From: Opitutaceae bacterium
GTDB taxonomy: Bacteria > Verrucomicrobiota > Verrucomicrobiia > Opitutales > Opitutaceae
DNA length: 64,000 bases
Direction of reading: 5' to 3'
Assembly: GCA_030693515.1 (NCBI GenBank)
Contig: JAUYAK010000072.1
Location: forward strand, 1-64,000
This document shows positions 7,836-16,178 of the stretch, one piece after another (position 1 is the stretch's first letter; every line of letters starts with the position of its first letter). A program made the position numbers and the translations under genes. The notes under the pieces were generated by a model, which was not told the origin of the DNA, made no database searches, and saw only the letters and a program-made list of their open reading frames with translations.

Positions 7836-9083
7836 ATGAAACTCCGCCTCCTCCTTACCGCTGCGCTCGCCCTCACGTTCGCCTTCTCCGCCTCCGCCCA
7901 GGACACGAAAAAGAAAAAAGGCGGCGCCGCCCCCCTCAACAAAGGCGAGATCACCGGCGGCCTCCCGCCCGACGCCCGCCAGCTCAAGCTCGGCGACGCC
8001 GCGCCCGACTTCAAGCTGCTCGGCATCGACGGCCGCACCCACACGCTCGCCGATTACAAGTCCGCCAAGCTCCTCATGGTGGTCTTCCTCTCCAACCACT
8101 GCCCCTACTCGCACGCCGCCGAGACGCGCCTCATCCCCCTCGCCAAGCAGTTCAAGGCCCAAGGCGTCGAGGTCGTCGCCATCAATCCCAACAGCCCCGA
8201 CAGCGTGCGCCTCGACGAGCTCGGCTACTCGAAATACAACGACAGCTACGACGAGATGAAGCTCTACGCGCGCGACGCCGGCTTCCCCTTCCCCTATCTC
8301 TACGATGGAGACCACCAGGTCGCCGCCAAGGCCTACGGCTGCCTCGCCACGCCGCACGTCTTCCTCTTCGACCAGCAGCGCCGGCTCCGCTACGTCGGCC
8401 GCGTGGACGACTCGCGCTTCGAGGATCCCGCCACCGTCACCAAGCACGACCTCCGCAACGCCGTCACCGAGCTCCTCGCCGGCCAGCCCGTCACGATCCC
8501 GCAGACCATCGTCATGGGCTGCTCGACCAAATGGAACCACAAGCGTGACGACGTCGCCAAGGCCGATGAAAAATGGAAAGCCGAGCCCGTCGCCCTCGAG
8601 ACCATCGACGCCGCCGGCGTCGCCCAGCTCGCGAAAAACACCTCCAACCGCCTCCGCCTCGTCAACGTCTGGGCCACGTGGTGCGCGCCCTGCGTCGAAG
8701 AGTTTCCCGGCTTCGTCGCCCTCTCGCGCCGCCTGAGCAACCGCGACTTCGAGCTCGTCACGATTTCGATGGACGATCCGAAGATGCTCCCGCAAGCGAA
8801 GAAATTCCTGGAGCGCCAGCACGCCGTCCCCTCCGCGCGGCTGAAACGCCTGCTCACCGCCGAAGGCCGCACCGCGACCAATTTCCTCTACACCGGCGCG
8901 AGCGCCGATGCGCTCGTCGCCGCGCTCGATCCCGCCTGGCCCGGCCCGCTCCCTCACACCGTCTTGATCGCCCCCGGCGGCAAAATCCTCTGGCGCCACA
9001 ACGGCGCCGTCGACGCCGAGACCCTCAAGGACGAAGTGCTGAAACACCTGGGGGCCTACTACACGCCGGAAGAGAAACGGTAA
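7836..9083 (+). CDS. Exported protein with two thioredoxin-fold domains
   Basis: A 415-residue protein. The ATG at 7836 gives a signal peptide ending near AFSASAQ. A peroxiredoxin/AhpC-TSA-like domain follows (residues 48-210) with a lone cysteine, C89, in NHCPYSHA. The second domain (about 255-410) is TlpA-like, with the redox motif WCAPC near residues 281-285 and the cis-Pro region PLPHTVLIAP. It probably acts in periplasmic thiol redox chemistry. No cytochrome maturation genes are adjacent. The repeat block at 7722-7817 lies directly upstream. Confidence 0.85.
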   Translation: MKLRLLLTAALALTFAFSASAQDTKKKKGGAAPLNKGEITGGLPPDARQLKLGDAAPDFKLLGIDGRTHTLADYKSAKLLMVVFLSNHCPYSHAAETRLIPLAKQFKAQGVEVVAINPNSPDSVRLDELGYSKYNDSYDEMKLYARDAGFPFPYLYDGDHQVAAKAYGCLATPHVFLFDQQRRLRYVGRVDDSRFEDPATVTKHDLRNAVTELLAGQPVTIPQTIVMGCSTKWNHKRDDVAKADEKWKAEPVALETIDAAGVAQLAKNTSNRLRLVNVWATWCAPCVEEFPGFVALSRRLSNRDFELVTISMDDPKMLPQAKKFLERQHAVPSARLKRLLTAEGRTATNFLYTGASADALVAALDPAWPGPLPHTVLIAPGGKILWRHNGAVDAETLKDEVLKHLGAYYTPEEKR

Positions 9084-9118
9084 GCGGATTCGTAACCACG
9101 GACAGCTTCCGATAGCCT

Positions 9119-9517
9119 ATGCTACTTGGTCGGATAAAAATAGACCTGTGGCGAACCTTGTTCGTTTTGGTGGTGGCGTTTTTGTTTTCTGGCTGTTCAG
9201 CGACAAATTCGAGGCGCAGCGTAGAGAATCTCAAGGAATCGTTGTTGAAGCTCACTCCTCTTGGATCTTCGTTCGAGCAAGTGGACTCGGTTGTGAAACG
9301 CGAAGGATGGAAGCATGCGCGCGCTTTCCCTGCTCACGGCTTCTACGACCAGCGCTCCCGAACCGCGCGAATAATCGGCAAATCGTCGATTACCGCAACC
9401 CTTGGTGAGCATTGGTGGTTCCCGATCGGAACGGAAGGCGCCTACGCAGCTTGGTGCTTCGACGAGAATCGCCGCCTGATCGAAATCGTCGTTTTCAAAG
9501 AGATCGACACGATATAA
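9119..9517 (+). CDS. Small hypothetical lipoprotein
   Basis: A 132-residue protein starting at ATG 9119, with a hydrophobic N-terminus (LWRTLFVLVVAFLFSGC) and a candidate lipidated cysteine at 26. The mature part has no family I recognise; it contains GSSFEQVDSVVKREGW, a layout seen in small BamE/SmpA-like lipoproteins, but that link is weak. Its base composition is visibly less GC-rich than its neighbours, with many A- and T-ending codons, which suggests a different origin. It follows the thioredoxin gene by 35 bases. Confidence 0.6.
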   Translation: MLLGRIKIDLWRTLFVLVVAFLFSGCSATNSRRSVENLKESLLKLTPLGSSFEQVDSVVKREGWKHARAFPAHGFYDQRSRTARIIGKSSITATLGEHWWFPIGTEGAYAAWCFDENRRLIEIVVFKEIDTI

Positions 9518-9656
9518 AGTCCAACCCGTAGAGATCCCTGGAGTCCCCCGCTTGGGCGCACCATCCCGCCGCCCCGGTTGCCAGCCGCCACATCATCCAC
9601 AGATGCACAGCGAGCTGCTTGACGCCACCGATCCGTAAACCCATATCTACGGCCAT

Positions 9657-9935
9657 ATGAAGACCACCATCGAGCTGCCCGATCCGCTCTTCCGGCGGGC
9701 CAAGGTCGTCGCGGCCCAGCGCGGCACCACGCTGCGCGGGCTGGTCATCGAGGGATTGCGGCACGTCACCGTCGGCCCCGCGGCGGCGGCCGGTCTGGCT
9801 CTGACGACAGAAGAGTCTGCGGTTGCCACGGTCGGCAAGCACGGGCTCCCGGTGCTCCGGCGATCCGGCAGCGCAACTCGCGCCAAAGTCACCCGCGCAC
9901 TGGTCGATCGGATCCGCGACGAACTCACGCTCTGA
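9657..9935 (+). CDS. vapB: VapB-type antitoxin
   Basis: A 92-residue protein whose N-terminus MKTTIELPDPLFRRAKVVAA is a ribbon-helix-helix DNA-binding pattern, followed by TLRGLVIEGL. The C-terminal half is variable, as expected for the toxin-binding tail. The stop codon lies four bases before the vapC start, so the pair is co-transcribed. Antitoxins of this kind bind the promoter and neutralise the PIN toxin. Assignment rests mainly on pairing with the PIN gene. Confidence 0.82.
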   Translation: MKTTIELPDPLFRRAKVVAAQRGTTLRGLVIEGLRHVTVGPAAAAGLALTTEESAVATVGKHGLPVLRRSGSATRAKVTRALVDRIRDELTL

Positions 9936-9939
9936 ACGC

Positions 9940-10374
9940 ATGCACTTGCTCGATGTGAGTGTGCTCGTCGCACTGTGCGACGCGGCCCATGAGTTTCACG
10001 ATGCGGCCAACGGCTGGTTCCAGCGCATCCAACCCGCCGGCTGGGCCACGTGTCCGCTGACTGAAAACGGATTGGTGCGCATCCTCGGCCATCCGTCCTA
10101 TCCCGGCGGCACCGGTTCACCGGCCCAGGCGCGGCCCCTGTTGCAGGCACTCCTGCGCACTCCCGGCCATGCTTTCTGGCCCGACGATGTGTCGATCTGC
10201 GACAGCGCGGCCTTTCCTTCTCTGGCGCGTTCAAATTCCGCGAGCCTGTCCGACCTCTATTTGCTTGGGCTGGCGCTGAGCCACGGCGCGCGTTTCGCGA
10301 CCTTCGACCGCCGCATCGATCCGGCCGTGCTGCCCGGCGGCACAGCGGCGCTCGTGCAAGTGCCGTTGAAATGA
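9940..10374 (+). CDS. vapC: VapC-type PIN-domain toxin
   Basis: A 144-residue PIN ribonuclease. The first acidic residue is in MHLLDVSVLVALCD, followed by TENGLVRIL, then SDLYLLGLA with the conserved Asp, and a final FATFDRRI Asp cluster: the four acidic positions of the PIN active site. VapC toxins usually cut tRNA or rRNA. The ATG at 9940 was chosen because it starts the PIN fold and lies just after the vapB stop. The frame opens further upstream inside vapB, but that part is not toxin sequence. Confidence 0.85.
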   Translation: MHLLDVSVLVALCDAAHEFHDAANGWFQRIQPAGWATCPLTENGLVRILGHPSYPGGTGSPAQARPLLQALLRTPGHAFWPDDVSICDSAAFPSLARSNSASLSDLYLLGLALSHGARFATFDRRIDPAVLPGGTAALVQVPLK

Positions 10375-10378
10375 GGAA

Positions 10379-10591
10379 CTGATACCAGCGGCCCTCTGCT
10401 TTTGGACTCTTGGACCGCCTTGGGTAGGGCGGCGACTCCGCTCGCCGCCGTCGTCGTCCTTCGAACCGGCGCGGAGCGGAGTCCGCGCCCTACCACGGGC
10501 AGAAATCCAAAAGCAAAGGGCCGCCGGCGACGGAGGCATCGACCAAGGTCGAGCCCTACCAAGATGCAAATGGATTGGGCGTAGGTATCAG
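10379..10591. repeat. Nested inverted-repeat island after vapC
   Basis: CTGATACC (10379-10386) and GGTATCAG (10584-10591) bound the block. Inside, a left arm GCGGCCCTCTGCTTTTGGA (from 10388) faces a right arm ending AAAGGGCCGC (10523). Within that, GTAGGGCGGCGACTCCGC (from 10424) faces GCGGAGTCCGCGCCCTAC (to 10494). A short palindrome TCGACC-AA-GGTCGA lies near 10540. The layering of terminal repeats around inner repeats resembles a small non-autonomous element. No gene is supported in 10375-10629. Confidence 0.65.
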
Positions 10592-10629
10592 GCATCGCCC
10601 GGCAAACGGCCTGACCAAGGTGCGCCGGC

Positions 10630-11451
10630 CTACTGCGCCTGCTGCAGCAGCGGCATGATGCGGTCCTGGTAGCCGCGGCTCAGGCGGAGCTTGGTGCCGT
10701 CGGCGAGCGTCACGGCATAGTCGCCGGCGAAGGAGGGGCTCAGCTTCTGCACGCGGTCGAGGTTTACGATCGTCGAGCGGTGGATGCGCACGAAGCGGCG
10801 CGCGTCGAGCCGCGCCTCCAGCCTCGCCATCGTCTCGCGCATGAGGTGCGCGCGCGGGCCGACGTGGAATTTCATGTAGTCGCCCTCCGCCTCGATCCAG
10901 TCGATCTCGTCGGCCTTGAGGAAAAAGATCTCGCCGGAGGATTTCACGAGGATGCGGTCGCCGCCCGGCGGCACGGACGGCGCGGCGGCGGTGGCCCCGC
11001 GCGCGAGCAGTTCCATGAGCTGGCCGAGCCCGGCGCCGGCGCGATCCTGCGCGCGGTGGCGGACCTCGGCCTTGGCGCGCTGGAGCGCGGCGGCGAAGCG
11101 CGCATCGTCGTAGGGCTTGAGCAGATAGTCCACGGCGTGGACCTCGAAGGCGCGCAGCGCGTGCTCGTCGTAGGCGGTCACGAAGACGACCGCGGGCGTC
11201 GCGGCAGGCGCGAGGCCCGCGAGCGCCGCGAAGCCGTCCGCGCCCGGCATCTGCACGTCGAGAAACGCGAGGTCCGGCCGCAGGCGCGCGATGAGCGCGG
11301 CGGCCTCGCCGCCACTGGCCGCCTCGCCCACGACCTCGAACGCCGGATCGCGCGCGAGGAGCAGGCGCACGCCGCGGCGGGCGACGGGTTCATCGTCGAC
11401 GATGACGGTGCGGATGAGGGCGGCGGAGACGGTCTCGGGCGCAGTGTTCAT
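10630..11451 (-). CDS. LytTR response regulator
   Basis: A 273-residue regulator. The receiver domain (residues 13-130) has the acidic pair D19-D20, phospho-acceptor D65 in FLDVQMPG, T92 and K112 (LKPYD). The LytTR DNA-binding domain (165-270) shows ILVKSSGEIFFLKADEIDWIE and the RFVRIHRSTIVNLDRV segment. The ATG at 11451 was chosen over an upstream in-frame start. It lies 135 bases after the histidine kinase gene on the same strand and should be its partner. Confidence 0.92.
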   Translation of the reverse strand: MNTAPETVSAALIRTVIVDDEPVARRGVRLLLARDPAFEVVGEAASGGEAAALIARLRPDLAFLDVQMPGADGFAALAGLAPAATPAVVFVTAYDEHALRAFEVHAVDYLLKPYDDARFAAALQRAKAEVRHRAQDRAGAGLGQLMELLARGATAAAPSVPPGGDRILVKSSGEIFFLKADEIDWIEAEGDYMKFHVGPRAHLMRETMARLEARLDARRFVRIHRSTIVNLDRVQKLSPSFAGDYAVTLADGTKLRLSRGYQDRIMPLLQQAQ

Positions 11452-11586
11452 GATGAGGAAGGAAAAGGGCGATGCGCGGGGCGCGCGGACTGGCACCGCA
11501 CCGGTGAAACACAGCCAGTCAGCGAAAGGTTTCAGGAAAAATGCGGGCCTGCATTTCCTCGGGCAATACCACCGCGGGCGCCGGCT

Positions 11587-12672
11587 TCATGGGCGGTAAG
11601 GCAGCGTGACGAGAACCGAGAGTCCCGCCCCCGGCGCGCTGCGCAGCTGCAGCTCGGCGCGCTCGCCGTAGATCTTGGCGAGGCGCTCGCGGGTGTTGCC
11701 GAGGCCCACGCCCTCCCGGGCGGGCGGGCCGCCCCCGGGCAGGCCCGGGCCGTCGTCGCGCACCTCGAGGTGCAGCCGCCCGGCCTCGACGCGGCCGATC
11801 ACCTCGATGCGGCCGGGGCCGGCTTTGGGCGCGAGGCCGTGGAGGAGGGCGTTCTCCACGAGCGGCTGGAGCAGGAGGTGGGGGATGCGCGCGTCGAGCG
11901 CGGCCGGTTCGATCGCGAGATTCACCGCGAGGCGGTCGGCAAAACGCGCCTGCTGAATCTCAAGGTAGCAGGTAATGAACTCCATCTCCTCGCGCAGCGT
12001 GACCTCGTGCAGCCGCGTGCGATCGAGCGTGAGGCGGAGCAGCGAGCTGAGGCGCGCGATGAGGGTCACGGCCTCGCTGGTCTTCTGCTCGCGCACGAGC
12101 ATCGCGATCGTGTTGAGCGTGTTGAAGAAAAAGTGCGGCTGCAGCTGCTCGCGCAGGACCTTGAGCTCCGCCTCGACGAGCCGTGCCTCGAGCTGGGCCG
12201 CCTTGAGTTCCTCATGTTTGTAGCGCCGCCGCAGCTCGAGCCCGTAGCCAAACGCGATCATCGCCCAGTAGAAGGCCATGTCGATCAGGTTGCGGCCGTA
12301 GAAGCCCGTGAAGGCGTGGCTCCAGAAATTTTCCAGGGGCTTGTCGAAAAAAATCGTGTAGGCGAAAATCCGCCCGAGGTAGTAGGTCGCCATCACCACG
12401 AAACTCATCCCGAAATGGAAGCCGATGCCGCCGAACCAACGGCCCCGGCTGAGCGGCATCAATTCGCGCAGCCGTAGAATCAGCGGCGCCTGCAGGCTCC
12501 ACATCGCCGCGCGGCCAAACTGCGGCAGCGCCACATCCCAAAATTCCGGCTCGTGCCCGGGCTTCCCGGCCATGCCGGCGCGGTAGTTGAAGTAGAGCTC
12601 CAGCGTGAGCAGGAATCCGAGAAACGCCCAGCCGGCGACGACGGCGGCATAGCGGACCCAGCGGTGGTGCAT
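11587..12672 (-). CDS. LytS-type sensor histidine kinase
   Basis: A 361-residue membrane kinase. Four hydrophobic helices fill residues 8-145. A short coiled coil leads to the His_kinase domain with phospho-acceptor H180 in LQPHFFFNTLNTIA. The ATPase domain has the N-box PLVENALLHGL, the G1 box DDGPGLPGG and GVGLGNTRERL. There is no periplasmic sensor domain, so the signal is probably sensed within the membrane. It pairs with the LytTR regulator downstream. Confidence 0.9.
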   Translation of the reverse strand: MHHRWVRYAAVVAGWAFLGFLLTLELYFNYRAGMAGKPGHEPEFWDVALPQFGRAAMWSLQAPLILRLRELMPLSRGRWFGGIGFHFGMSFVVMATYYLGRIFAYTIFFDKPLENFWSHAFTGFYGRNLIDMAFYWAMIAFGYGLELRRRYKHEELKAAQLEARLVEAELKVLREQLQPHFFFNTLNTIAMLVREQKTSEAVTLIARLSSLLRLTLDRTRLHEVTLREEMEFITCYLEIQQARFADRLAVNLAIEPAALDARIPHLLLQPLVENALLHGLAPKAGPGRIEVIGRVEAGRLHLEVRDDGPGLPGGGPPAREGVGLGNTRERLAKIYGERAELQLRSAPGAGLSVLVTLPYRP

Positions 12673-12788
12673 GCCGCGACTTCATCCGCCGCCGCCGCCG
12701 CCCCTTCAAGCGGGAAACCGGCCCTTGCGACGAAACGCCGTTTTTTTGCGACGAATGGCGGCGTGCTGCGGCGCAAGCCGGTGCGCGT

Positions 12789-14183
12789 TCACTTCCGCAG
12801 CGCGGGCAGGCTCGCGGCGGCAGTCGCCTGGCCGTGGCGTTTGCCCTGCTCGTCGGGCGTGCTGAGGCGAATCCGTTCCTCGATCTCCGGAAACTCGTCG
12901 TGCAGCGTTTCCTTCGCCTGCTGCAAGATCACCTCACCACCCTCGCCGCTCGTCACGCGGCCGAGCACGAGCAGGTGGCGCACCTCGTAAAACGAGGCGT
13001 AGTGCGCGACCGCGTAGCCGAAGCACACGCCGATCGACTCATAGACGGCGCGGGCCCGGGCATCGCCGGCCTTCATCGCCTTTTGCACCTCCACGAGGCG
13101 ATCGGGCAGCGGCACCGCGGGGTCAAAAACGAAACCCGCCCGCTCGGCGAGCCGCGCCACGCCCTGCTGCGAAAAATACTGCACGCCGCAGCCGACGTCG
13201 CCCGACCATTCGTCGCGCGGCGCCTGCTCCCGGTAGTCGATCGGGGCAAAGGCGAGCTCGTTGAGCCACGGCGTGATGGTGCCGGCGGGCGTGACGTAGC
13301 CGCCGGCCTGGCTCGTGCCCATCGAGACGCCGAGCACGGCGTTGTCGTCCATCGCCATCGAGCCCGCGAGCGCGGTGACTTCGCCGTCGTTGACGACCTC
13401 AAAGGGCACTCCGCCCCAGCGCTCCTGCAGGGTGAAAAACATCCGCCGCACGTGCTTTTCAAAAAGCTCCTCCGGCACCCCGCGAAAGAGCGAACCGGTC
13501 CGCACCTCGTTGTTCACATACACGCCCGCCGCGCTGCCGCCGATGGCATCGACCTGCGGCAGGTGCGCCGCGGCGCGCTTGATCGATTCGTGCACGCCCT
13601 CGAGATGATAGGCCGGGTCCTGCTGAAAATACGGGTCCCACGGAATCTCCTCGGCGAAGACGACCTCGCCGTTGATGAGCGCGGCGGCCTTGCGATCGCT
13701 GCCGCCGAGGTCGAAACCGATGCGGCAGCCGTCGAGGTGGCGGCCCATCGCGAGGCTGGTCTCGGTGGCGGCCGGCAACGCGTCGAGCGCGACTGACTTG
13801 ATGCTGAACTTCCGGCCGAAAATCTTCTCGCCCATGAACGCATGGTCGAAGGCGCGCGCGCCGCCCGGGTGGTAGATTTTGTAAAGCGCCGTGGCGATCT
13901 CGGGGGCGCCGGCGACGAGGATCTCGGGAGCGCCCTTCATCCAGAGGAGAAACTTGAGCAGGCGCTCGGCGTAGCGGACGTTGAGCGCCGCCGCCGGGTG
14001 GTCGCTGGCGAGCACGCGGCTCTCGTGGCGGAAGACGGAGCCGTCGCCGCGCACCAGCGCGATCACGAACGGCCGCGCGCCGGGATCATCGGCCACCACC
14101 GTGGCAAAGGCGCGGTGCCAGAGCGCCGCGGGCAGGAATTCCGGGTCGAGCGCGGGCCGGCGCTTGGGGTCGAGGAAGAACAT
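12789..14183 (-). CDS. ROK-family protein with N-terminal extension
   Basis: A 464-residue protein of the ROK sugar-kinase group. The phosphate-1 motif appears at FDLGGSDRKAA (157-167), well inside the protein, after an N-terminal region of about 150 residues that still has actin-like strands (IALVRGDGSV). SMGTSQAGGYV is the adenosine-side loop. The typical zinc-binding cysteine cluster of ROK kinases is not evident. It lies 12 bases after the polyphosphate glucokinase gene on the same strand. Whether it is a kinase or a sugar sensor is open. Confidence 0.75.
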   Translation of the reverse strand: MFFLDPKRRPALDPEFLPAALWHRAFATVVADDPGARPFVIALVRGDGSVFRHESRVLASDHPAAALNVRYAERLLKFLLWMKGAPEILVAGAPEIATALYKIYHPGGARAFDHAFMGEKIFGRKFSIKSVALDALPAATETSLAMGRHLDGCRIGFDLGGSDRKAAALINGEVVFAEEIPWDPYFQQDPAYHLEGVHESIKRAAAHLPQVDAIGGSAAGVYVNNEVRTGSLFRGVPEELFEKHVRRMFFTLQERWGGVPFEVVNDGEVTALAGSMAMDDNAVLGVSMGTSQAGGYVTPAGTITPWLNELAFAPIDYREQAPRDEWSGDVGCGVQYFSQQGVARLAERAGFVFDPAVPLPDRLVEVQKAMKAGDARARAVYESIGVCFGYAVAHYASFYEVRHLLVLGRVTSGEGGEVILQQAKETLHDEFPEIEERIRLSTPDEQGKRHGQATAAASLPALRK

Positions 14184-14195
14184 GCGGCGCGCGGG

Positions 14196-14933
14196 CTACT
14201 TCCTCTCCGCCGCCCAGATCGCCGCCCCGGCGATGCCAGCGTTGTTGAAAAATTCCGCCGGCACGATCCGGGCGCGCGGCTTGATGAATTTGAAGAACTT
14301 CGTGTGCTTCGCACTCACGCCGCCGCCCACGATGATCAGCTCGGGCCACAGCAGCCGCTCGAGCTCGCCCACATAATCGCGGAGGCGGCCGCCCCACTCC
14401 TTCCACGAAAGATCCTTGTGCTCGCGCACCGAGGCCGCGACGTGCTTCTCGGCCGACTTGCCGTGCTTCCACTTAAAGTGTCCCAGCTCCAGCGGCACCA
14501 CCACGCCCTGATAGGCGAGCGCCGTGCCGACGCCGGTGCCGAGGGTGAGCAGCAGGGCCTTGCCCATGAAATCCCGCCCCGCGCCATAGCGCATCTCGGC
14601 GATGCCCGCCGCCGCGGCGTCATTGATCATCGCCACCGGGCAGCCGGTGGCCTGGCCAAACAGCTTGGCGGCATCGCAGCCGACGAACTTCGGATGCAGG
14701 TTGGCTGAGGTCCAGATGCGCGGTCCCTCGATCACACCTGGGAAACCCACGCCGATCGGGCCGCGCCACTTGAAGTGCGCCGCGAGTTCCGCGACCACGC
14801 GCGCGACTGCCGCGGGCGTCATCGTCTTGTCGATCTCGATGCGGTGGCGCTCGGCGAGCAGCTCGCCCGTGGCGGTGTTGACGGGCGCGCCCTTGATGGC
14901 GGAGCCGCCGATGTCGATGCCGAGGGTTTTCAT
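14196..14933 (-). CDS. ppgK: Polyphosphate glucokinase
   Basis: A 245-residue ROK-fold enzyme that phosphorylates glucose using polyphosphate (often ATP as well). The start [19 protein letters not shown] is typical of PpgK, followed by [12 protein letters not shown], the catalytic MINDAAAAG segment, [12 protein letters not shown] and LELGHFKW. The length equals that of classical PpgK. It forms a two-gene unit with the larger ROK protein downstream. A paired palindrome separates it from thuA. Confidence 0.9.
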   Translation of the reverse strand: MKTLGIDIGGSAIKGAPVNTATGELLAERHRIEIDKTMTPAAVARVVAELAAHFKWRGPIGVGFPGVIEGPRIWTSANLHPKFVGCDAAKLFGQATGCPVAMINDAAAAGIAEMRYGAGRDFMGKALLLTLGTGVGTALAYQGVVVPLELGHFKWKHGKSAEKHVAASVREHKDLSWKEWGGRLRDYVGELERLLWPELIIVGGGVSAKHTKFFKFIKPRARIVPAEFFNNAGIAGAAIWAAERK

Positions 14934-14993
14934 CAGGAAAATAAGCCGCCATCGCCGCTCACTGCGTCGCGGCGGTGCCGCGCGCGCTCCAAA

Positions 14994-15076
14994 GGTGGGC
15001 GGGCGCGTCCCCGCGCCCGCATGGGCCGCCCGCTGAATCCCGCCGAAATGCGGGCACAGGGACGTGCCCGCCCACC
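14994..15076. repeat. Paired palindromic repeat between ppgK and thuA
   Basis: GGTGGGCGGGCGCGTCCCCG (from 14994) is matched in inverted orientation by CAGGGACGTGCCCGCCCACC ending at 15076. Each arm is itself near-palindromic around its centre. The layout is the same as at 16096-16164 and 40040-40118, with a different core. Confidence 0.8.
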
Positions 15077-15119
15077 TAATATCGCAAAAGGAGCAAGGAG
15101 CATCATGGGGCCGTGCGGA

Positions 15120-16016
15120 TTACTTTTTTTTCTTCGCCGCCGGAGTCGGCTTGTCGTCCAGATTGGCCGCGAGCTGGGCGGGCGTGACCTTGGACTCGAC
15201 GCCGTTCTTCGGCACCTCGGCCTGGGCGATCCAGAGCATGGCGTTGAGGACGACCTTGCGTTGATTGTCGTCGCCCCAGTGGGCGTGTGTATGCCCGCCG
15301 GTGAAGCCGAAGCCACGCCCGCCGTCGGGCCGCTCCATCACCCACATCATCGTCTCGGTGCGGCCCTTGGCGGCCTGGATGTGCGGATACGGACCCTTGG
15401 GATGGACATAGGGGCCGTCGCGCACCTGATCGGAGGGCTTGGCGGTGAGGATGGGCGTCACGCCTTTCTGCCCCTCGGTCCAGCGCATGTTGAAATACCA
15501 TTCGTCATGGTTGCTGAACGGCTTCACGCCGCGCGCGACCGGGTGCGCCGGGAATTCCTTATACTCGGGCGCCCACATCGGATTGCAGGACCAGGAATTC
15601 TCATAGTAGCCCCCGATCCAGTTGATGAACTCGGGGCCGCCGTTGTCCTTCAGCACCTCGACGCCGTAGTGCATGAAGCCGAGGCCGACGCCCTTCTTAG
15701 CCAAGCTGTCGAGCAGCGCCTTGCGGTTCTCCTGCACGGCCGGGTGCCGGCCGCCGCCGTCGGCGTAGATGACGACCGCCGCCGCACCCTCGAACGCCGC
15801 ATCGCTCGCGGGCCAGCCGTTGTCGTGCACCTCGAGCTTCACGCCGCGCACGCCGGCCATGCTTTGCTGGAGGAGCAGACAGCCCGCGCGAAACTCGTGC
15901 ATGCCCGACGGATGACTCGGCTTGCCGGCGATGAGGACGATTTTCTTGTCGGCGGCGCAACCGAGCGGAAGGCCGGCGACCAAGGTGAAAACGAACAAGG
16001 CAAGAAGACGTTTCAT
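15120..16016 (-). CDS. ThuA-like domain protein, exported
   Basis: A 298-residue protein with a ThuA domain (class I glutamine-amidotransferase-like fold). The ATG at 16016 opens a signal sequence with a possible lipobox at LPLGC (C20). ThuA landmarks are KIVLIAGKPSHPSGMHEFRAG, VVIYADGGGRH, GLGFMHYGVE and FGFTGGHTHAHWGDDNQR. ThuA genes accompany sugar use, but their reaction is not settled. The C-terminus ends in a lysine run. It lies between ppgK and the two esterase genes. Confidence 0.85.
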   Translation of the reverse strand: MKRLLALFVFTLVAGLPLGCAADKKIVLIAGKPSHPSGMHEFRAGCLLLQQSMAGVRGVKLEVHDNGWPASDAAFEGAAAVVIYADGGGRHPAVQENRKALLDSLAKKGVGLGFMHYGVEVLKDNGGPEFINWIGGYYENSWSCNPMWAPEYKEFPAHPVARGVKPFSNHDEWYFNMRWTEGQKGVTPILTAKPSDQVRDGPYVHPKGPYPHIQAAKGRTETMMWVMERPDGGRGFGFTGGHTHAHWGDDNQRKVVLNAMLWIAQAEVPKNGVESKVTPAQLAANLDDKPTPAAKKKK

Positions 16017-16095
16017 GGGGAGAGCAAGAGGGCAGCGGGCGGAGCGGAGTGGGACAAACCTAAAAAAGAAAACCGTGCCGCTGCGGCCGTCATAA

Positions 16096-16164
16096 GTAGG
16101 GCGGGTCACAGACCCGCCCTCGAATGCTTAACGCGTGAAAGGGCGGGTCAAAGACCCGCCCTAC
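16096..16164. repeat. Paired GGGCGGGTC-AGACCCGCCC palindromes
   Basis: Two perfect hairpins lie in inverted order: GTAGGGCGGGTCACAGACCC (from 16096, completed by GCCCT at 16120) and GGGCGGGTCAAAGACCCGCC (from 16141, ending CTAC at 16164). The GTAG ends face outward. The same core recurs at 26256-26366 and 40040-40118. Confidence 0.9.
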
Positions 16165-16178
16165 TTTCACGCACGCGC

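Noticed and set aside
6690-9047. Open minus-strand frame of about 785 codons
   Set aside because: It is antisense to the TIM-barrel isomerase and the double-thioredoxin gene, both with signal peptides and motifs. Its Gly, Glu and Val rich composition reflects the complement of coding DNA.
9657-10374. Part of a prophage or integrative element
   Set aside because: A VapBC pair and a palindrome island are present, but no integrase, phage gene or attachment-site repeat was found around them.
16096-16164. CRISPR array
   Set aside because: There are only two repeat units, in inverted rather than direct orientation, with no regular spacers and no cas genes in the window.
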